DNA of 64,000 nucleotides, from NCBI GenBank assembly GCA_029844215.1, contig CM056720.1, positions 32,915,711 through 32,979,710 of the forward strand, in the 5' to 3' direction. The stretch's first letter is position 1. Every line of letters begins with the position of its first letter. Positions 11,062 to 21,690 of this stretch are shown piece after piece. The notes under the pieces are model-generated. The model saw nothing but the letters and a program-made list of their open reading frames with translations. It searched no databases and had not been told where the DNA came from. This DNA is from Przewalskia tangutica (Eukaryota > Streptophyta > Magnoliopsida > Solanales > Solanaceae). Made by a program: the position numbers and the translations under genes.

Positions 11062-11882
11062 ATTCATTGATGACATCTTGGTTTATTCTCGCTCAGAGCA
11101 GGAGCATGCGGAGCATTTGAGGACGGTGCTGAGAGTTCTTCAGGACTAGCGGTTGTATGCCAAGTTTTCGAAGTATGAGTTTTGGTTGGATTCCGTGGCA
11201 TTCTTAGGGCACATTGTCGGGGCCGATGGTATTTGGGTGGATACAACAAAGATCGAGGCAGTCAGGACTTGGCCTAGACCTACTACACCGACAGAGGTGC
11301 GCAACTTTCTGGGCCTTGCGGGTTACTATCGGAGGTTTGTGGAGAAGTTTGCTTCTATTTCAGCACCTTTGACTAAGCTGACTCAGAAAGCAGCTAAGTT
11401 TCAGTGGACGGATGCTTGTGAGGAGGGCTTCCAGTTAGTGAAGGAGAGATTGACGACCGCCCCAGTTCTTACTCTTCCAGAGGGTCCAGACGACTACGTG
11501 GTTTATTGTGATGCGTCGGGCATCGGGCTTGGGCGTGTGCTGATGCAGCAGAGTAAGGTTATAGCTTACGCATCTCGACAACTCAAGAAGCATGAGAAGA
11601 ACTACCCCACACATGACTTAGAGTTGGCAGCCATGATTCATGCCTTAAAGATCTGGAGACATTATTTGTATGGAGTTCACGTGGATATTTACACAGACCA
11701 CAAGAGCCTCCAGTATATCTTCAGCCAGAGGGAGCTGAACTTACGACAGAGACGGTGGTTAGAGCTACTCAAGGATTATGATGTCGATATCCTATACCAC
11801 CCAGGGAAGGCCAATGTAGTGGCAGATGCCCTTAGTCATAGATCGATGGGTAGTCTATCAGATGTGCAGCCAGAGAGGAGGG
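11062..11882 (+). pseudogene. pol: Tekay-like RT/RNase H fragment of pol
   Basis: The frame opens at 11063 with FIDDILVYSRS, the catalytic Asp pair box of reverse transcriptase; everything upstream was displaced by the M0 insertion. It then runs through the RT thumb (LGHIVGADGI; FLGLAGYYRRFVE) into RNase H with VYCDAS, YPTHDLEL and IYTDHKSL, carrying the expected Asp, Glu and Asp residues, and ends near HPGKANVVADALSHRSMGSL. An in-frame TAG at 11147-11149 replaces what is normally Gln. The residue before VLMQ is Arg where Cys is common in this lineage. From about 11882 the protein leaves the family and the DNA becomes the Athila-like element. CAG and CTG codons are intact here, unlike in E1. 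Confidence 0.9.
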
Positions 11883-12376
11883 ACAACTTAATCGACACAT
11901 TGTCCCCAATGTATAAAGACTAAAAATAAAGGGACAACTTACTGACACAACACATCGGTCACAATGGAGGTCTGGGAGATGGTTCTTGAAATTTCATATG
12001 TGGCACAACTCTGAACTTTCGGAAAAAATCACTGTGCACAAAGCCGAAGGAGGCGCCGCGACCCTAAATCATCGATCAGATTCCAGTGTCTCCAGTTTTC
12101 TGCATTGTTAACCTTCGCCCTTCGGAGTTAGTCCCTGCCTTTATCTGTAATCCAAAAACATAACAAACACAAGACCGTGAGACTGTTCAAGACATAAAAT
12201 AAACAACTAAAACAAGAATTGAAATAACATAATTAAAACATTGGGTTGCCTCCCAAGTAGCGCTGTCTTTAACGTCTTTTAGCCGGACGCAATTTTCTTA
12301 CTCAATCAAGGGGGTAGATTATCCCCTCCGCATATTCATTTCAGGATCATTCTCTTCCTTCTTCTCCTATTTTTCT
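11883..12376 (-). mobile_element. 3' non-coding part of the Athila-like element
   Basis: On the minus strand it follows the protease frame and contains AGCGCTACTTGGGAGGCAAC (complement near 12246-12265), a motif common after the coding region of Athila-type plant elements, and further on TACATTGGGGACAATGT (near 11896-11912), typical of the same elements. No RT is present. A direct repeat GGGACAACTTA occurs at 11880 and 11934. The 3' LTR is absent, so the element is truncated or rearranged at the junction with the Tekay-like pol. Confidence 0.55.
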
Positions 12377-13317
12377 TCACAGGGCTAGGTTCAGAAGTAT
12401 TACCATCTTGGCATCATTCACTATTTCCTTGGCCTTACTCACAGGTTCTACAATTTGCTTTAATGGTACCCCACGAGCATCAGTACTTGTGAGGTTTTTC
12501 TCAGTGACACCCTTGTCAGCTATCCCAATGGCAAAACATCTATCATTGACTTGAGGTTCAGTTGGTGGCTTGAAAACTTTGAATACCATTCCTCATCTTG
12601 GACTCAGAGCTTCTTCAACTCTCACTTTTCAACATCAATCAGTGCCCTACCTATGGCTAGAAATGGTCTCCCAAGGATCATGGGCATGTTTTCATCTTCC
12701 TCCATATCAAGAACGAGAAAATCAGCAGGAATGATGAATTTACCCACTTTCACCAATACGTCTTCAATTATTCCTCGGGGATGCACGATTAAGCGATCTG
12801 CTAGCTGCAAAGTCACTGTTGTTGGCCTTGCTTCCCCCAAACCAAGTCTTTTAAATGTAGAGAGGGGCATAGAATTGATATTTTCCCCCAAGTCACACAA
12901 AGCTTGCTTGCATGTCACCTTCCCTATAGTGCAAGGTAAGGTGAAACTCTCTGGATCTTTTAACTTTGGAGGAAGTCTCTTCTGCAAAATAGCACTGCAC
13001 TCCTCTGTTAGCACCACTGTCTCATAGTCTGCCAATTTCCTCTTTTTAAAGAGGATATCTTTCATGAATTTGACATACACTGGAATCTGCTCCAAGGCTT
13101 CAATGAAGAGGAGATTAATATGCAACTTTTTGAAGACCTTTAAGAATTTCAAAAACTGTTTGTCCAGGGCCTTCTTCTGAAGTCTTTGAGGGTAAGGAAT
13201 TTTGTCTGTATATTCCCTCATGATTGCTGGTGGAGATTTTTCTAAAATAGGGCGGTCATCAGTAACCCGCTCCTTCTCTGCATCAACTATCTTAATCCAC
13301 TTAATTCTCCTTTTCAA
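12377..13317 (-). pseudogene. pro: Athila-type protease region
   Basis: The main frame (13317 to 12622) starts MKRRIKWIK and includes IPYPQRLQKKALD, PVYVKFMKDIL and TLPCTIGK, then the aspartic protease: LCDLGENINSMPLSTFKRLG and later MILGRPFLAIGRALIDVEKG. Athila proteases normally have DLGAS at the active site; here DLGEN is seen, with the Asp kept. After a break another frame (12589 to 12377) carries on with FKVFKPPTEPQ. No RT follows. The protease would process Gag; the altered flap next to the catalytic Asp and the frame break suggest it is inactive. Confidence 0.8.
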
Positions 13318-13345
13318 CCACTGCTTGGGGTGCTACTTGCTCTAA

Positions 13346-14812
13346 CTATTTACTATTTCTCAGGCTGATTTCTTGACACTGCTCTCTTGGGTTCATCACT
13401 GTTTTGCTAGGGAGGTTTCCTTGCGGTCTGTCACTCAATTTTTCTGCTAACTGCCCCATTTGAGTCTCCAAGTTCCTAATAGATGATCTTGTTTCGGTCA
13501 TGAACTGGGTCTGAGAGTTGGTCAAGGTTGCAAATGAGGACCTGGTTTCTGCCATGAATTGAGTCTGGGAGTTAGCCAAGGTCAACAGTGCTGCTCTTAT
13601 TTCATCTGGCTTCTCTTGTGGAGCTGGTGGCCTGGGCTGCTGTTACTGGATATGTCCCTGAGGAGCTGAATTGGTCTGTTGAAATAGCTCCTAAAACTGA
13701 GGTTGCTGCCCTTGGTCATTCTTCCATGAAAAGTTGGGATGATTTCTCCACCCCTGATTATATGTGTTGGAGAATGCATTGTTGTAGGGCCTCTGAAAAT
13801 TCCCAACTGTCTGAACCTGCTCCATAGGCATATTGTTTGGATCTACTGCTGTGCACCTATCAAAAGTATGAGGACCCCCACAAATCTCACAACTCACTGG
13901 TGTCTGAACAACTTTAACAGACATGGTGCTTTGTTGTAACTGCTTTGTCAAAGTGGAAACCTGGGCAGTCAACACAGTGATAACATCTAACTCATGAGCC
14001 CTAGCCACTTTCCTGCTGCTTGCTGATATTTCATCTGCCCCCTGGTGGTTGTTTGCGGCCATATCTTCTAGAAACTTATGTGCCTCATTGACACTCTTTC
14101 TCATGAATGTTCCTCCTGATGCAACATCAATAATGGTACGAGTAGTACCACACAACCCATTGTAGAATATGTGGACCAACATCCACTTCTCAATCCCATG
14201 ATGTGGGCACTTCCTCTGTAAGTATTTGATCCGCTCCCATGCATCATACAGTGATTCTCCCTCCAGTTGATAAAAGTTATTCAATTCTCCTCTGAGCCTT
14301 GCTGTTTTGGATGGAGAGAAGAATTTGGCAAGAAACATCTGGGCCAAGTCTTGCCATGTGGTAATGGAGTTCGCCTATAGTGAGTTCAACCAGCTCTTTG
14401 CTCTATCCCTGAGTGAGAATGAGAAGAGTCTCAACCGAATGACATCATTAGTAACACCATTGTACTTAAAAGTTGCACACAACTCCAGGAAGTTTGCTAG
14501 ATCCATATGGGGATCTTCAGACGGTAATCCCCCAAACTGAACTGAGCCTTGAACCATGTGCAAGATTGCTGGTTTGATTTCAAAATTATTAGCTTCCACA
14601 GCTGGAAGCCTGATGCAAGTCTGCACCCCTGTAATTATCGGCATCACATAGTCCCCTAGGCTCCTCTCTGCAGGATGCAGGACTTGTCTCATCATAGCTA
14701 GTAACTCATCATTCCCCACATTGTTGTTTTGCTGAATTTCTATTGCTAAAGAATCAGTAATTCTTGTGTATTTTCTGTTCTGTCTGCACAATATTTCAAT
14801 TTCAGGGTTCAA
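13346..14812 (-). pseudogene. gag: Athila-type gag
   Basis: The frame 14812 to 13691 is continuous except for one TAG (14375-14377) after AKSWLNSL, at a position where Gln is usual. It shows KPAILHMVQGSVQFGGLPSEDP, the capsid segment FFSPSKTARLRGELNNF, ESLYDAWERIKYLQRKCPHHG and FYNGL, then a zinc knuckle CEICGGPHTFDRC near 13860-13890. The C-terminal part (13585 to 13346) is in another frame and carries a tandem duplication NSQTQFM(A/T)ETRSS. The product would be the capsid and nucleocapsid polyprotein. Family membership is clear; the copy is broken by one stop and at least one frameshift. Confidence 0.85.
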
Positions 14813-14990
14813 AGGGATAAGAGTGTCTGCCCTCTCCTACTTCGCATAAACGAATTTCCTGAAATTGATAAAAAACAACAAACAGATCACGATAAAACGT
14901 TCTAAAATAAAGATAATAATAAAAAGACAGAAAATAAAAAATACCAAATTAGAAATAAGAATAGATAATTTGATATTGATAGTATGCCAG
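14813..14990 (-). other. A/T-rich leader of the Athila-like element
   Basis: Untranslated leader between primer site and gag, strongly A-rich on the plus strand near 14860-14950. No other signal is seen. Confidence 0.6.
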
Positions 14991-15008
14991 TCCCCGACAA
15001 CGACGCCA
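14991..15008 (-). other. primer binding site, Asp tRNA type
   Basis: The complement reads TGGCGTCGTTGTCGGGGA. It differs at two positions from TGGCGCCGTTGCCGGGGA, the site used by many Athila/Tat elements; both differences are C to T, as expected from deamination. Confidence 0.85.
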
Positions 15009-15014
15009 AAAACT

Positions 15015-16229
15015 TGTTGCGGTATTTCTCTATGTTTACGCAAGTGTATGTATCGTTCAAGTAATAAAGATCTTCAAGACCGAGTTGTCGTCCATAAAGA
15101 CTGGTTTATCAAGTACCGAATATCTAATCTATTTGGTTAACGTTCTGTTGTTTGGTTTATGAACTAAGAATTAAGATTAAACAAAGTGCAAAAATTAAAC
15201 TAAGATTGACAATACTTTGGGTTTAAACAGTTATGAGGAAAATATGGCTTCCAATCTCCTCAACTATCAACTCTTTCACGTGTTAATGCAATGCTAATGA
15301 TTCTTCTTCTTATTAAGATAGCAGGTTAATTAATCTGTTCTATATTTCGGTTAGGACATATAAAAACTCAACCTTGTGCAGAAACATTCTATATTTCTAT
15401 GATAGATTTTACCACACAGGAGGATTAAGAGCAATAACCTTAAACACTACACAAGTATCGGGTACTTTCGTCCACGGTTTTAACCTATGTCTAGACAACT
15501 ACATCATATTCAAATCTCTCCTCTCGGATCTCGATTCGAAATCATATAAGTTATGACAATTAATGGTCAGTTAATTATCAAGCAATCAAAACAATATTGA
15601 ATAGATCTTAATATGCTGAAGAAGAAATCAATAACTATGCATTAATTGTATGAAAGAGTTTCAAGTGATTCGACGGAAAACCCTAATAAAGAAATTACCT
15701 CCTAGACATTGTCATGCTAAGAACTAATTTAATATCCAACATAAACTGAAATTAAAACAAAGGAAAGAAAAGAACTTGAACAATTCGATGTCTCCAATTA
15801 TAACTTGTAGCCTCCTTTCTAGCCTCCAAAGTATGATATGAGTAATGACAGGGTTTATGGTTTTTATATCTGAGAAAAACCTCACTTCGGACCCTTTTAC
15901 CCTTCTGAAATTCGGCCCAGTTTCTGAAAATCCCGCGTCGGCGCCGTGGCCCTGCATTCTGGCGCCACGATGCTATCGAATATAATTTCTAGATTTTGTT
16001 TGATTTTCTTCTATTCTTCTCGGGACTTCTTAGGCTTCATTTCTTGGGTTGTGCTTGTGCAATTTCACCTCAACTAATCTCATTTCATCCTCAATTTTGT
16101 ATTTCCTATTTAGGACCGATGTGACTCAAAAGAAATACAAACAACCCTAATACTATACTAAACATAAACGAAAAGAGAAAAATACTTAACTAAAAATGAC
16201 TCAAAAGAGTGTATAAAATGCACTCAACA
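15015..16229 (-). mobile_element. 5' LTR of the Athila-like element (1215 bp)
   Basis: On the minus strand it starts TGTTGAGTGCATTTTATAC and ends GCAACA, six bases before the Asp-type primer site. The ends TG...CA and the position upstream of the primer site define it. It interrupts the Reina-like RT within LARPL. No second LTR is found in the window. Confidence 0.75.
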
Positions 16230-17277
16230 GTGGGCGAGCCAAGATGTCATAGTTACGAACAAACTTTCGATAATAATCTGTAAGGCCTAAGAACCCACAT
16301 AATTCTGAAACATTAGTAGAATGAGGCCAATCAATTATGGCTTGTATTTTATTTTGGTCCACTTTGACCTCATGAGCAGTGACAATATGCCCCAAGTATT
16401 CTAATTCTTGCTAGCCAAAGGCACATTTTTTTAGTTTTAAAAAAACGTGTGATGCCTCAAAATTTCAAAAGCTTGCTTAACATGTTCAAAATGCATGTTC
16501 CAACTGGGGCTATAAATTAAAATATCATCAAAGAAGATTAGAATGAATTGTCGGAGGTGAGGGCGAAATATAGAATTCATGATGGCTTGAAAAGTGGATG
16601 GAGCATTACAAAGACCAAATGGCATAACAAGATATTCATAATGACCATTGTGAGTACGAAAGGCAACTTTATAAATATCAGATGGATTGACTCTTACCTG
16701 ATGATAGCCAGCCCATAGATCGAGTTTGGTAAATTAAGATGCCTCATGAAGTTTATCGAGCATATCATCGACATTTGGAATGAGAAATCGATCTTTGATG
16801 GTAACAGAATTGAGGGCTCGATAGTCGGTACAAAACGCAAGGTATCATTTTTTTCTTAACAAGTAAAACATGAGATGAAAAGGGACTAGTATTGGGCCGA
16901 ATTAGCCCCAATTTTAGCATGTCAAGAACTTGTTTTTCAATTTCAGTTTTTCGAAAATAGGCATACCTGTAGAGACGTACATTTATTTGCTTTGTTCCTT
17001 CTTTGCGGGGAATACAATGGTCAACTTCACGAACTGGTGGTAATTGTTGTGGTTCCTCAAAAATTGTAGTAAAGGCCTCAATTAATGTTTGCATGTCTGG
17101 CTGGATGGTCTGTTGTGGAACAGCAGGTGGGTTCAGGCAAATCATAAAATAGAGCTTGTGTGCCTCATATCCTTTGAGATTGCTTCTAGTGATTCTTGCT
17201 GAAGGATTTAAGCGTCGAATCCTTGTAATAATCGAGGTTTGTTGGCCCATTGGAACTCCATTGTCATCTTTTCCCAA
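16230..17277 (-). pseudogene. pol: Reina-like reverse transcriptase, truncated
   Basis: Read from high to low coordinate: a linker, KEGTKQINVRLYRYAYF (RT entry), SPFSSHVLLVKKK (about 16870), a frameshifted segment, YKVAFRTHNGHYEYLVMPFG, FFDDILIYS (catalytic Asp pair, about 16525-16550) and FLGLTDYYRKFVRNYDILARPL. It ends at 16230 where the Athila-like LTR is inserted; RNase H and integrase are missing from the window. The enzyme would copy the element RNA into DNA. At least two frame breaks are present. Lineage (chromovirus, Reina group) is judged from gag and RT wording and is less sure than the RT call. Confidence 0.8.
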
Positions 17278-17299
17278 TCACAAACAATAGATCCTAGTT

Positions 17300-17600
17300 A
17301 TTCTAACCATTGAACACCCAACACCAAGTCTAATCCAATAAGTGGTAAAGAGTAATTGAAAAAGGAATACCATATAGAAGGACATGGATGTTGTCGAATC
17401 GCCCTTGGCATTTTAATGGTTGGACATTTGCAACTCATACATAGAAATGTGCAGTGGGCTCCACAGGTAGATGTAATAAAGTGGCCACCTTATCACTGAT
17501 GAAATTATGTGTAAAGCCACTGTCAATGAGGACCACAACATCATGAGTCCTAATCTTGGCTGTAACATGCATGGTTTTCACAGCTGTTCAACTGGTTAAG
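17300..17600 (-). pseudogene. pro: Reina-like aspartic protease
   Basis: The segment VVVLIDSGFTHNFISDK is readable on the minus strand; its DSG triplet is the complement of 17516-17524. It lies between the zinc knuckle and RT as expected. Retropepsins act as dimers to cut the polyprotein. The frame does not stay open into the RT, so the copy is broken. Confidence 0.75.
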
Positions 17601-18572
17601 ACATCCAGTGAAATTTCAGGATCAGATGGAAGGTCAGTTTCGACCTCTGTAGTCTCTCCTTGTAAGTAATCATCGATGTTACCTTCCAACAGAAGAAGTT
17701 TAGGACCATTGCATCTATGGCCATAAGTTAATTTGTCATCACAGTTGAAACAAAGTCCTTGTGCTCGTCTTGTTTGCATCTCCTCCCAAGATAGTCTCTT
17801 GACAGGTGAGACTTTTGTTGTTGTTAATAGAGCCAGCGGGTGCGAATAGGTTGTAGTGTCCTTGAGATTCGTCTTTGGCGTTGTAGTTGTTCGTCCTTCA
17901 TGCGAGCCAAGCTTGTCACCTCCTTCAAGGTTTTGGGCTTGAACATATGAATTGTTTCAGAAATTTCTGACCACAATCCACCCATGAACGATCCGACGAA
18001 CGCCTTTTGTGACTATCTATGAACCCGATTACCCAGCCTCTCGAACTCTTTCTGGTAATCACGAAGGGATCCGATCTGCCGTACTTTGAAGAGAGCTTCA
18101 TCAAAATCTTCACACTTTGTTGGTCCTAAATGAGCTCATAGTTCCTCCTCAAATAGCTCCCAAGTTACCACTCGATCTTCCTCCTGGTAAGAACGACATA
18201 GCCATTGCCACCGTTGATTAACTTCTCATTCAAGATGAAATGATGATAGAGAGACCTTCGGTTATCTGTCGTGTCTTGAAATTCAAAAAATTGAGCTACC
18301 CGGTTGAACCATTCTGTTGGATCAGCTCCAGAGTATTTTGGGAATTCCAATTTTGCCATTTTGAAATAAAAAATTTGTCTGCCGCCGTCGTTCTCTTTTA
18401 GATGTGGCCGGACAAATCCTTCTCGCCCATTATTGTGATTGTTGGATCTTTCCCTAGTTGAAAGCAAAATTTCAGACAAACTGTTGACAGTGTCCTCAAG
18501 TCATTGCATTCCATCTTGAATACCATCGAGTCCAACCTCCAAGGCTTCAATCATCTCTTTGTTTATTGCCAT
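17601..18572 (-). pseudogene. gag: Reina-like gag
   Basis: The ATG (complement of 18570-18572) lies only 9 bases from the primer site and opens MAINKEMIEALEVGLDGIQDG; a TGA then replaces a likely Arg codon. Other pieces are KLEFPKYSGADPTEWFNRVA and QFFEFQDT (about 18275-18360), CEDFDEALFKVRQIGSLRDY (about 18050-18115), the MFKPKTLKEVTSLARMKDEQ segment (about 17890-17950) and a variant zinc knuckle CFNCDDKLTYGHRC (about 17715-17760). Order and content match Reina-type gag. Stops and frameshifts make it a pseudogene. Confidence 0.8.
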
Positions 18573-18581
18573 TGTAACCGA

Positions 18582-18593
18582 GCTCTGATACCA
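18582..18593 (-). other. primer binding site, initiator Met tRNA, intact
   Basis: The complement reads TGGTATCAGAGC, the full canonical 12-mer, one base from the LTR end. It is a useful contrast to the shortened sites in the long-LTR family. Confidence 0.9.
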
Positions 18594-18594
18594 A

Positions 18595-18863
18595 TGTTAG
18601 GTCCCAGCCAAAGCTCCTGAAATAAAGATCAAGTGTACTCTTCGAGTGAGAACAAACCACAAGGTTTGGAACAATTTTCTAATATCCTTTTTATTCATTG
18701 AAAGAGTTTAAATGCATATATTTTCTAACCACTCTTACTAAACTTATGACCACAACTATTGTGCATAAACAGAAACTTAATCATGGAAGCATACATAACA
18801 AACTAGCAGAATAATAAGACTTAACAGAATAATAGAACTTCAACTGAAAGAAAAACTCTAACA
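18595..18863 (-). mobile_element. 5' LTR of the Reina-like element (about 269 bp)
   Basis: On the minus strand it runs from TGTTAGAG to GACCTAACA, short inverted ends TGTTAG/CTAACA, directly next to the primer site. The length fits Reina-group LTRs (about 300 bp). The outer boundary is chosen from the terminal motif only, because the partner LTR was lost. Confidence 0.6.
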
Positions 18864-19321
18864 CAAACAGACTTCTTCTCCAGGTGTTGCAGCTCAAAAC
18901 TCAGTCCAAATATTTCTGATTTGGCTGAGAAACACGCTGAGATCGTCGTGGTTTATCATATTGAAAGTGTTGAAATAATAAAAAAATCTCAATCCGCCAA
19001 CATTGTCGCAAATGTGACACCCAAGCTACAAAAGCGATTAATCCCTCGCAATTGCAGCAGTCCCCAGGCCTTGACCCTTTGCAAAAATGACTTTTGGGTT
19101 ACAAAATCTTCCAACACAAATGTGTGGTCCTGATCCGTAAAAGTGGTTGCACCAGAAAATAAATCTACAACAATTTAAATAAAAATCCTTACTTAAAACT
19201 CATATAAACCCCCTCAGATCCCTACATGAACCCATCAAACAAGTTTCAAACAGTAAATACGAATTGTACAAAGCTCTGGAACATGAAATTAAGCATTAAA
19301 CCTTAATATTAATGATATGAT
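18864..19321. other. unrecognised sequence between two LTR elements
   Basis: A 70-codon open frame (18921-19133, +) starting MAEKHAEIVVVYHIES matches nothing I know and has no supporting signal. The segment may be the insertion site of the Reina-like element or part of an older element. No repeats or RNA genes are seen. Confidence 0.3.
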
Positions 19322-20008
19322 TGTTACACTTGTTCTCGCCCCGAATTCTGTTCTCTGTCGTTTTATCGGCTGACCGTATTGGGAGACAAATTGATTCCTT
19401 AACTTAAGCGATTTGGGCTGGAAACGAAACTCTAATTTCTAGCAATGGGCTCCCCAACTACTCCAGAAAGCGTTAGGACAATGGTATGAGTAAACTAAGA
19501 TGTAAGAAATATGAATGCAGTAGAGTACAATAAAGTAAAGGATAAATTAAAGTAAAGGATAAAGATAGATAAAAATTGTGTTGTTTGATAGATTGATTGC
19601 GTATGTATATACAAATAATGTTCCTATTTTTAGTACAAAAAAGAAAAAACTATACAACATGATCCCTCCCATGTCAGTCATCAAGTAACCCACTAAGTTC
19701 AATGACCGACTATGGGGGAGATAGTGCTGATTTCTCGCCCTCTACTCCTCTTGCTCGGATAATGGCCCTTTCTTTTAGCTGTTATTGGCCGTTACCGCTT
19801 CTAGGGGTCCGAAAACCTTTTTGACTTAGACATTGAGACGTCTGCATCTGAGTGGGTCCCAGTAGTACCTCTAACTAACAACTTAGCTAAGATGCCTTTG
19901 TAGCCGATGAAGTTCTTGTAGTCAGGGGCTAGGAGTAAATTCGGCTCTGGAACGGTTTGGTTGTGACTCAATTCGGCTAAACACTTAAATTATTTTTGAG
20001 TCTTAACA
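19322..20008 (-). mobile_element. Tat/Ogre-like 3' LTR (about 687 bp)
   Basis: On the minus strand it starts TGTTAAGACTCAAAAATAA, preceded by the purine tract TGTAGGGGCAAT, a combination familiar from Tat/Ogre elements. The likely end is CAAGTGTAACA at 19322. No primer site follows the end, which fits a 3' LTR. The left flank (19317-19321, ATGAT) has no visible partner because the internal region is truncated. Family assignment rests on the ends only. Confidence 0.5.
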
Positions 20009-20023
20009 ATTGCCCCTACAAAA
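20009..20023 (-). other. polypurine tract of the Tat/Ogre-like element
   Basis: The complement reads TTTTGTAGGGGCAAT, directly before the LTR start. Only this end of the internal region remains. Confidence 0.5.
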
Positions 20024-20174
20024 CCCATATAGAATATAAGCAGGCTAACCCAAAATGGTTACCTCTAAGTATAACAAAGCTGAACAGTTACATCCTTAAC
20101 AACCCAAGTTATGACAGGACTACAGGCCTCTAAGAATGAGTAATCACTATGACGGGACAAGGCCCCGTCATACC
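20024..20174 (-). mobile_element. fragment of an older family LTR, left of the M insertion
   Basis: From about 20080 the sequence (AACAGTTACATCC, CCTCTAAGAATGA, GGGACAAGGCCCCGTCATACC) is a diverged copy of the LTR segment at 20358-20450. It stops at ATACC, where M is inserted, and resumes at 59905. The first 50 bases are not clearly assigned. Confidence 0.65.
20170..20174. repeat. TSD of the M array, left copy (ATACC)
   Basis: ATACC precedes the LTR end here and is repeated at 59905-59909 after the last LTR base. Joining the flanks restores continuous older LTR sequence (...CCGTCATACCCCTGAATG...), which the related copy near 20440 also shows. Confidence 0.85.
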
Positions 20175-20873
20175 TGTCACGACCCGAACCCGGGCCCGTG
20201 ACTGGTGCCTTACCCCGGGCACCCAGGTAGACATACATCAGAGTAATCATCGGAATATAAAACAAGACATGAAATAACATGAAGTGTGAAACAGTTATCT
20301 GAGAAAAGTTGCCTTTCGCTATATATATATAAAAACTTAAATCCGAACAGTTACATCCCTTTTACAAATTCTGCCCACAACAGTACTACATACCTCTAAG
20401 AATGACATGACAACAATGGCGGGACAGGGCCCCGCCATACCCCTGAATGTAAGTACCTACAACTACAGGGGACTATACCACTGATAAGCCTCCGGAGAAA
20501 CGGAGCTTCCCAAACGCTGAACTGTGACCCTATGAGCGAGGATCAACGATCGTGTACTCTACTGCGGAATGAACGCACTTCAAGGAGGTCAAGATAACAG
20601 TACCAAGTATGTGGAAATCAAAATATCAGAAATGAAATCATAGTAGTCTATATAAAGCAGAGACATGTATGATAACCAAACTACGCTCACAATAAATAAG
20701 CGATATGTCAAGTCAGGGACTCACGCCCTCAAAGTCACCACTCAAATATAACTATGGGTCTCACGCCCACAACATCAATCATGCCCGTGGAATACCTTCC
20801 TCACTGCCGGCAGTCTATGATATAAAAGCACCAAGGAATACACATGAACACCAGGTCCCACCTGTGTCATAAT
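20175..20873 (-). mobile_element. terminal LTR of M, truncated to about 700 bp
   Basis: It matches the first 700 bases of the LTR at 23206. At 20870-20873 it passes directly into internal sequence (AATCCAAGTCTACG), losing about 2.7 kb of LTR together with about 120 bp of internal region including the polypurine tract. TAAT is shared by both parental sequences at the join. Confidence 0.8.
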
Positions 20874-20929
20874 CCAAGTCTACGAGGAATCACCTCTAAC
20901 ATCACAAAAGCTTCCACCCAAAGTCTAAA

Positions 20930-21690
20930 CGATACTCCCTTAAGAAACGATCACTTCTATTCTCTTAACACATGTTCACTTCTTCCCTTACTCGTCGTAC
21001 CCTTCTCGTACACTCGAACTTTTTCTCATACCTTACCACATTTCCGTTACTGCTTCAGTTTCCAAATCTCTGGGTTACTACCTCCAACTTTGGTCATCAC
21101 ATTGGGAACAATCTGGATGGATCTCTGATACTTTTCCGAACATAACAACATGAAGACCGAACGTACTGCCTCCTACGTCGGAAGGCAAAGCTAACATATA
21201 GGCAACCTGGCCTATTCTTCACATGATCTAAAAAGGCCCAAAGTAACTCGGGCTAAGTTTCCTCTGTTTTCCAAAACTCGTCACCCTCTTTCCGGGGTGG
21301 TACCTTCAAGAAGACCCACCTTCAACCTGAACTCCAAGCGTCGTCGCCGATTATCCGCACGACTTCTGTTGATTCTGAGCTGCCAATAACCTCTTCTGGA
21401 TAAGCTTCACCCTATCCGCATCCTGCTGAAACAAGTATGAACCAACTATCTGAACCTTGCCAACATCGAACCAATCGACCGACATCTTACACTTCCACCC
21501 CTACAAGGCGTCATAAGGCGAAAGTAGGCACCTCGTGCAGCCTTACAACCTTCCTGATATAACATCTCGCATAACCCTCTGCCGAGTACACGGTCCTGAC
21601 TGAAAGATAAGATGGGCTGACCCCATCGGCTGACTACTGGTCGAACGCATCCACGAACTCGTACGATGGTTAACTAAACTTGGGCCTAAC
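20930..21690 (-). pseudogene. int: decayed integrase, internal region b of M
   Basis: One frame reads VRTVYSAEGYARCYIRKV followed by VRLHEVP (complement of about 21525-21590), clearly the chromovirus integrase core between the first and second catalytic Asp. Downstream are DRVKLIQKRLLAAQNQQKSC, a basic RRRRLEF segment and a phase-shifted KLSP-YFGPF block (complement of about 21231-21262), as in the C-terminal GPY/F region, then CYVRKSIRDPSRLFP, which resembles the MLRKYVRDPS segment before the chromodomain. SDRG and the catalytic Glu segment are missing. It is not functional, but it shows where the family's 3' internal sequence came from. Confidence 0.7.

Noticed and set aside
15374..15556. 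Short frame near an AT-rich region as a host exon
   Set aside because: It is entirely inside the Athila-like LTR, with no splice or coding support.
19317..20013. Target-site duplication around the Tat/Ogre-like LTR as a solo LTR
   Set aside because: The flanks ATGAT and ATTGC do not match, and a purine tract precedes the LTR, so it is a 3' LTR with a lost interior.
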